A stretch of 64,000 bases of DNA from Nitrospirae bacterium GWF2_44_13 (GTDB lineage: Bacteria > Nitrospirota > Thermodesulfovibrionia > Thermodesulfovibrionales > UBA1546), in NCBI GenBank assembly GCA_001805105.1, contig MHEE01000012.1:89590-153589 (forward strand). The letters are read 5' to 3'. The translations under genes were made by a program, and so were the position numbers. The notes below the pieces were generated by a model that worked only from the letters and a program-made list of their open reading frames with translations, searched no databases and was not told the origin of the DNA. Of this stretch, positions 59,451 through 64,000 are shown piece by piece. Numbering within the stretch: the stretch's first letter is position 1; each line of letters opens with the position of its first letter.

Positions 59451-60483
59451 TTTAAAATCCGGCTATTCAAAAATCCTCTTTATACGCCGCGACAATATAG
59501 GAGACCTTGTATGCACAACTCCGTCTATCCGCGCTGTCAGAGAAAAATATCCTGATGCAAAAATAGGTATTCTGGTAAATACTTATAATGCGGACACTGT
59601 AAGCAACAATCCTGATATAGACGAAGTCTACATATATGAAAAAGCAAAACACGCCACTGATAAAAATAAATTGTCTGTCTGGCGGAGCAATCTCAAGGTG
59701 CTGTTGAAAATAAGAAAAGAGAAATATGATGTCGCAATCGGGTGCGGCTCGTATTCTCCACGGCTCGCAAGATATACGCTGCTTACCGGAGCAAAAACAA
59801 GAATCGGATACCTTAAAAAAGGCATGGAAAAATCAAAACTCTACAATATGCCTCTTTACGAACCCGAGAAAAAACTCCATGAAGTTGAAAAAACCTATAA
59901 TCTGCTGGCTCCCCTCGGCATAAACGGCGAGCCTTCCGGATTAAGGATGCTCCCCGATAATGTAGAAGTGAATAAAGTTAAAGAGTTTTTAAACTCAGCA
60001 GGCTTTTTGAAAGAAAATCCTCTCATAGCATTTCATATAAGCAGCAGGCGTCCTGAGAACAGATGGCCTGCTCAGAGATTCATTGAACTTGCAAATCTTA
60101 TATCTGCAAATTATGCCTCAAATATACTGCTTCTATGGTCGCCCGGCAGTGAAAAAAATGTATACCATCCTGGAGATGATGAAAAGGCAGAGATTATTAT
60201 AAAAGCATTAAACCCAACACCTGCTGCGTATAAAACCACCAGCCTCCGCGAGCTTATTGCTGCCCTGAGCGTAAGCAGTCTTGTTGTCTGCTGCGACGGA
60301 GGAGCAATGCACATTGCAGCCGCTTTGGGAAAACCTATTGTGACGATATGGGGGTCAACCAGTCCTGATAGTTGGGCGCCATGGGGCACAAGACATATTA
60401 TTCTGAAAAAAAACAGAAATGCCGCTGACATTTCTGTCGAAGACGCCTTTACTGCCGTAAGCAAACTTCTAAAGCAACAATAA
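59443..60483 (+). CDS. GT9 family heptosyltransferase-like glycosyltransferase, fourth
   Basis: The shortest GT9 of the cluster, 346 residues: ILFIRRDNIGDLVCTTPSIRAVREKYPDAKIGILVN, FHISSRRPENRWPAQRFIELANL and VVCCDGGAMHIAAALGKPIVTIWGSTSPDSWAPWGTRHI, the classic GT9 end. It lacks the Cys-rich tail of the other three. Last gene of the plus-strand cluster; it converges with the DUF1284 gene 4 bp away. Confidence 0.91.
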   Translation: MHNLKSGYSKILFIRRDNIGDLVCTTPSIRAVREKYPDAKIGILVNTYNADTVSNNPDIDEVYIYEKAKHATDKNKLSVWRSNLKVLLKIRKEKYDVAIGCGSYSPRLARYTLLTGAKTRIGYLKKGMEKSKLYNMPLYEPEKKLHEVEKTYNLLAPLGINGEPSGLRMLPDNVEVNKVKEFLNSAGFLKENPLIAFHISSRRPENRWPAQRFIELANLISANYASNILLLWSPGSEKNVYHPGDDEKAEIIIKALNPTPAAYKTTSLRELIAALSVSSLVVCCDGGAMHIAAALGKPIVTIWGSTSPDSWAPWGTRHIILKKNRNAADISVEDAFTAVSKLLKQQ

Positions 60484-60487
60484 AAAT

Positions 60488-60907
60488 TCAGAAAGTATTT
60501 TTTCCATCCCTCAACCCAAGATAATAAAGGTTTTCTTCACATGCATTTGTCCAGCAGCATCTTTTACAATACCTCTCCAGCCATAGATGAAAAATTGCCG
60601 GGATTTTTTCTTTTAAGACATTCCACCCTAATTTACTATCGAAGGCCTCCTTCAGAAGTTTCAAGGCAAACTCATCCATTTCTATAATTTCTTGATTCGA
60701 ATGATCCTCTGAGCAACATTTTTTATCCCTCATGTAAGGACATCCCCTGCATACATCATCTGCACCAACAGAAACCTCAACTCCCAGATTCTCCGCCTTT
60801 TCCAGTACGCATCTCAGGTTTTCTGTGAATTCCCTGTTATAGCCTTTGCCGTTGAAAAAATGCAGGCAGATAAGATGGTGCCCTCTCAGCTTAGGAATAA
60901 CGGACAT
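60488..60907 (-). CDS. DUF1284 family cysteine-rich protein
   Basis: A protein of about 139 residues. It starts LRGHHLICLHFFNGKGYNREF and carries a Cys pattern CRGCPY...CC and a C-terminal WLERYCKRCCWTNAC, a metal or iron-sulfur site layout. The LRGHHLLCL start is the hallmark of DUF1284. Function not established. The ATG at 60907 is preferred over the upstream TTG at 60922. Confidence 0.82.
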   Translation of the reverse strand: MSVIPKLRGHHLICLHFFNGKGYNREFTENLRCVLEKAENLGVEVSVGADDVCRGCPYMRDKKCCSEDHSNQEIIEMDEFALKLLKEAFDSKLGWNVLKEKIPAIFHLWLERYCKRCCWTNACEENLYYLGLRDGKNTF

Positions 60908-60964
60908 TTTTAAGTATAACAAATTTGCCGTTCTGCAGCGCTTCCCTGTATGTTAAAATTATAG

Positions 60965-61474
60965 ATGTCTGTTTTGCCTTCACCAGAAAACCTCAAAAAT
61001 GCAGAACTCGTAATCTGTGATAGTGAGACTGCCAGTCAGGCTCATAAGGAATTGTTCCGCTCCGGCGATATTCAATATATCATTTCAGATAAGGCTGCAA
61101 GTCTCATTGATTATCTTTCACACATCATCAATACATACTGCTTATCATCCCCCTTACGAAAAATCCATCTTGTTATGGGCTGGCCAAACATCTTACAGAT
61201 TTCTCTATTGAAAGCGTCAAAGCCATCTGTCGGCGACGTATTTACGCTTCTCAGAAACGAAGGAATCAGTTCAGAAGAACTTAAGCCGTTTAAGGCGTCT
61301 GACATAAATGACCTTTTCCCGTGGCTTTACTACGGTAAAAGGTTTGACATCCTGAGAAGGTTATGCCATATCGCAAAAAGAAAGGTTGAGGACAATTTTA
61401 AAAAATATTCCATTGCTGTTGAATGCCACATCATTGCGGAGGACACTAAAAAAATAGTTGCAAGCAGCCTCTGA
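60965..61474 (+). CDS. Conserved-looking hypothetical protein, 169 residues
   Basis: I do not recognise a family. The protein is mixed alpha/beta with a possible Rossmann-like start (AELVICDSETASQAH) and IHLVMGWPNILQISLLKA in the middle. A helical C-terminal half is rich in Lys and Asp (LYYGKRFDILRRLCHIAKRKVEDNFKKYSIAVECHII). No signal peptide or TM helix is evident. The divergent DUF1284 gene and the downstream amidotransferase give no clear role. Length, codon use and start at a plain ATG favour a real gene. Confidence 0.6.
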   Translation: MSVLPSPENLKNAELVICDSETASQAHKELFRSGDIQYIISDKAASLIDYLSHIINTYCLSSPLRKIHLVMGWPNILQISLLKASKPSVGDVFTLLRNEGISSEELKPFKASDINDLFPWLYYGKRFDILRRLCHIAKRKVEDNFKKYSIAVECHIIAEDTKKIVASSL

Positions 61475-61645
61475 AGATGTTAGACGCCTTCGTGAAAGGC
61501 ACCGCTGCAATGCACAACTTCCCGTTTTTCTGCTTATTTATTAGTCACATATGCCTAAAAATAAGGCAATCATGTATCTTTAAGTCAAGAAAACCTTACA
61601 AATCAATGTATTGCTGCTGGCATGATTGTTGATACATTAAGGTTG

Positions 61646-62341
61646 ATGTCTGTTTTGATTTTGAAAAATATAAAAACAGAAGGCCCTGGAACAATAGAGG
61701 ACTTTCTCAGAGATGCAAACATTCATTATAATATCGTAGAACTTGAAACTGAGCCTGTTCCTGAGGCAAACAACTCCGACATACTTGTAATGATGGGCGG
61801 CCCGATGAGCGTGAATGAGAGTGACATCTATACATACATAAGCAAGGAAGAAGAGCTAACAAGAGAATTTATAAAAAAAGGCAGGAAAGTTCTCGGGATA
61901 TGCCTTGGCGCGCAGATAATGGCAAAGGCGCTCGGAGCAAATGTCTATAAGGGAAAAGAACCTGAGATAGGCTGGTATAATATAGAGCTCACTGAGTCAG
62001 GGATAAAAGACAATATTATGAAAAAACTTGCATTGCATCCTAAGGCAGGAGATTTCTGGAAAAAATTCAGTGTATTTCACTGGCATGGGGAAACCTTTGA
62101 CATGCCGGAGGGCGCTGTGAGGCTCGCGAAATCAGACCTTTATCCAAATCAGGCATTTAAATACAACGACAATGCCTATGCATTTCAGTTTCATATAGAA
62201 GTTACAAAAGAAATGGTTTATGACTGGTTTAAAAACGAGCCTGTGGACTTAAATAAAATAAAAATAGCGACTGAAAAACTCTATGAGATATACCATGGCA
62301 GGGCAGTAAATTTTTATAAGGCATTTTTTGCGAAAAGTTAA
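61646..62341 (+). CDS. Type 1 glutamine amidotransferase (GMP-synthase-like)
   Basis: Class I glutamine amidotransferase of about 231 residues. It has the catalytic-triad Cys in LGICLGAQIMAKALGANV, MMGGPMSVNE in the oxyanion region and the His-x-Glu pair in FQFHIEVTKEM. It stands alone without an ATP-pyrophosphatase partner, so it acts on an unknown substrate. The ATG at 61646 gives MSVLILKNIKTEGPG, the usual start; an in-frame ATG at 61622 would add eight residues. It precedes glnB by 46 bp, so it may be co-transcribed with glnB-glnA. Confidence 0.82.
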   Translation: MSVLILKNIKTEGPGTIEDFLRDANIHYNIVELETEPVPEANNSDILVMMGGPMSVNESDIYTYISKEEELTREFIKKGRKVLGICLGAQIMAKALGANVYKGKEPEIGWYNIELTESGIKDNIMKKLALHPKAGDFWKKFSVFHWHGETFDMPEGAVRLAKSDLYPNQAFKYNDNAYAFQFHIEVTKEMVYDWFKNEPVDLNKIKIATEKLYEIYHGRAVNFYKAFFAKS

Positions 62342-62384
62342 TAGGCAACGAATTAAAGACTTTTAACTCAGATACAGGAGGTGA

Positions 62385-62726
<342 letters not shown>

Positions 62727-62729
62727 AAC

Positions 62730-62795
62730 AAGATGCAAGATACAGGATTAAAAATAAATTCCATCAGGCATCGTGCATTGTGAATCATGAATCAA
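62730..62795. repeat. Inverted heptad-repeat element between glnB and glnA
   Basis: Left arm 62730-62750: AAGATGC, AAGATAC, AGGATTA. Right arm 62761-62795 on the other strand: CCATCAG, GCATCGT, GCATTGT, GAATCAT, GAATCAA. A 10-bp AT spacer lies between the arms. Same ANGATRC family as 24306-24388 and 46889-46953. Confidence 0.8.
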
Positions 62796-62818
62796 TAAAA
62801 AATTAAAGGAGGAGAAAA

Positions 62819-64000
62819 ATGACACCGAAAGACGTAATCAAAATGGCTCAGGAAAACAAGGCAGTCATGGCAAATTTCAAGTTCCTTGATTTCCCCGGCA
62901 TCTGGCAGCATTTCGCAGTGCCGATAGCTGAATTAAAAGAAGAAGTATTTGAAGAAGGCCTTGGTTTTGACGGCTCTTCAATAAGGGGATGGCAGGCGAT
63001 TCACACATCGGATATGCTTATAATCCCTGACCCCGCAACAGCCTTTATGGACCCATTCATGGAGTACCCGACAATAAGCCTTATTTGCAACATCGTGGAT
63101 CCTATCACAAAGGAATTCTACACAAGGGACCCGCGTTATATCTCACAGAAGGCAGAGGCCTATCTTAAGTCATTAGGCATCGGCGACACAGCATATTTTG
63201 GGCCGGAGGCTGAGTTCTTTATATTCGATGATATAAGGTTTGACCAGACATCTAACAGCGGTTATTACTTTATCGACTCTGTTGAAGGCATCTGGAATTC
63301 AGGCAAAGACGAGAAGCCAAACCTTGGTTATAAGCCGAGACACAAGGAAGGTTATTTCCCTGTGCCTCCGACAGACAGTCAGGTAAATCTCAGGACAGAG
63401 ATGGTCATGGAGATGCAGAAGTGCGGCATCTATATTGAGAGAGAGCACCATGAAGTTGCAACAGCAGGACAGGCAGAGATCGACATGAGATTTGACTCTC
63501 TTGTGAAAATGGCTGATAAGCTGATGCTTTTTAAATATATAGTAAAAAATGTCGCAAAGCGGCACGGCAAGACAGTAACTTTCATGCCTAAACCTCTATT
63601 CGGCGACAACGGCTCAGGCATGCATGTGCATCAGAGCATCTGGAAAAAAGACAAGCCTCTTTTTGCCGGTAACGGCTATGCAGGGTTGAGCGAGCTTGCG
63701 CTGTATTATATCGGAGGAATATTGAAACATGCGCCTGCCCTTGCCGCGATCACAAACCCGACTACGAACTCTTATAAAAGGCTTACGCCGGGCTTTGAGG
63801 CTCCTGTCAATCTCGCATATTCAGCAAGAAACCGTTCAGCATGCATAAGGATTCCGACCTATTCTCCAAGTCCGAAGGCAAAGAGGGCTGAGGTGAGATT
63901 CCCTGATCCGTCATGCAATGGATACCTTGCATTTGCAGCAATGCTTATGGCAGGGTTGGACGGCATAGAGAACAAGATACACCCGGGAGAGCCATTAGAT
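62819..64000 (+). CDS. glnA: Type I glutamine synthetase, 3'-truncated by the window edge
   Basis: ATP-dependent synthesis of glutamine from glutamate and ammonium. The first 394 codons are in the window, of an expected 470 or so. Visible: the N-terminal [13 protein letters not shown], the metal/ATP site [39 protein letters not shown], the [15 protein letters not shown] loop and the [18 protein letters not shown] substrate region. The adenylylation-site tyrosine, if present, lies beyond the edge. GGAGG lies 8 bp before the ATG. It follows glnB, consistent with nitrogen control. Confidence 0.95.
   Translation, partial: MTPKDVIKMAQENKAVMANFKFLDFPGIWQHFAVPIAELKEEVFEEGLGFDGSSIRGWQAIHTSDMLIIPDPATAFMDPFMEYPTISLICNIVDPITKEFYTRDPRYISQKAEAYLKSLGIGDTAYFGPEAEFFIFDDIRFDQTSNSGYYFIDSVEGIWNSGKDEKPNLGYKPRHKEGYFPVPPTDSQVNLRTEMVMEMQKCGIYIEREHHEVATAGQAEIDMRFDSLVKMADKLMLFKYIVKNVAKRHGKTVTFMPKPLFGDNGSGMHVHQSIWKKDKPLFAGNGYAGLSELALYYIGGILKHAPALAAITNPTTNSYKRLTPGFEAPVNLAYSARNRSACIRIPTYSPSPKAKRAEVRFPDPSCNGYLAFAAMLMAGLDGIENKIHPGEPLD

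Overview
The window looks like a chromosomal piece of a Gram-negative, probably anaerobic bacterium. LpxC, TolC-type channels, three tripartite efflux systems, an outer-membrane-type lipoprotein and a core/O-antigen glycosyltransferase cluster indicate an outer membrane. A MetF-MetV pair of the Wood-Ljungdahl/C1 type, a homocitrate-synthase-like enzyme beside an NAD-type isocitrate dehydrogenase, and heptad-repeat elements fit my impression of Nitrospirota (Thermodesulfovibrionia-like). The phylum is an inference and was not tested. I saw no tRNA, rRNA, CRISPR array or transposase gene.

Layout. 1-2.8 kb: 3' part of a malic enzyme, convergent with metF-metV. 2.9-16.3 kb: one minus-strand run tetR-tolC-MFP-RND-emrA-emrB-tolC-macA-macB(ATPase)-macB(permease). 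It holds an RND, an MFS and an ABC tripartite exporter behind a single self-overlapping TetR promoter/operator. 16.5-27.3 kb: minus-strand housekeeping genes galE, panD, gatC, pcrA/uvrD, glmS, glmU, a DUF502 membrane protein, yebC, an NtrC-type sigma54 response regulator and an MTA-phosphorylase-family gene.

27.4-34.6 kb is an accessory island on the minus strand. Two related toxin-like/DUF2283 modules flank a nuclease-methylase plus specificity-subunit restriction system (BcgI-like architecture) and an XRE-ImmA/IrrE plus DUF4411 PIN pair. The left toxin-like gene is broken by a one-base frameshift. The right module lies between two short direct repeats. 34.7-43.9 kb is mostly plus-strand housekeeping: tldD, lpxC, a parvulin-type chaperone, purN-rsmD-coaD and a tRNA-binding protein, then a beta-CASP metallo-beta-lactamase and an L,D-transpeptidase. 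A 13-residue lysine-rich microORF with its own ribosome binding site and terminator lies between lpxC and a winged-helix gene.

44-49 kb (minus): an alanine-zipper lipoprotein, a CNNM/CBS protein, the isocitrate-dehydrogenase-like and homocitrate-synthase-like pair, and a PpiD-like N-domain protein. 49.2-60.5 kb (plus): eleven tightly packed genes for LPS core or surface glycan assembly: four GT9 heptosyltransferase-like, two GT4, one CgeB-like, two methyltransferases, a deacetylase and an O-antigen-ligase-like protein. 60.5-64 kb: DUF1284, an unknown gene, a GMP-synthase-like amidotransferase, glnB and the 5' part of glnA.

The most unusual DNA-level feature is a family of elements built from tandem 7-bp units, most with a second arm in inverted orientation. 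They lie between genes in at least five places, form the coding tails of glmU and of the dehydrogenase, and one sits inside a GT9 gene. That same GT9 gene also carries an in-frame 70-bp palindromic element.
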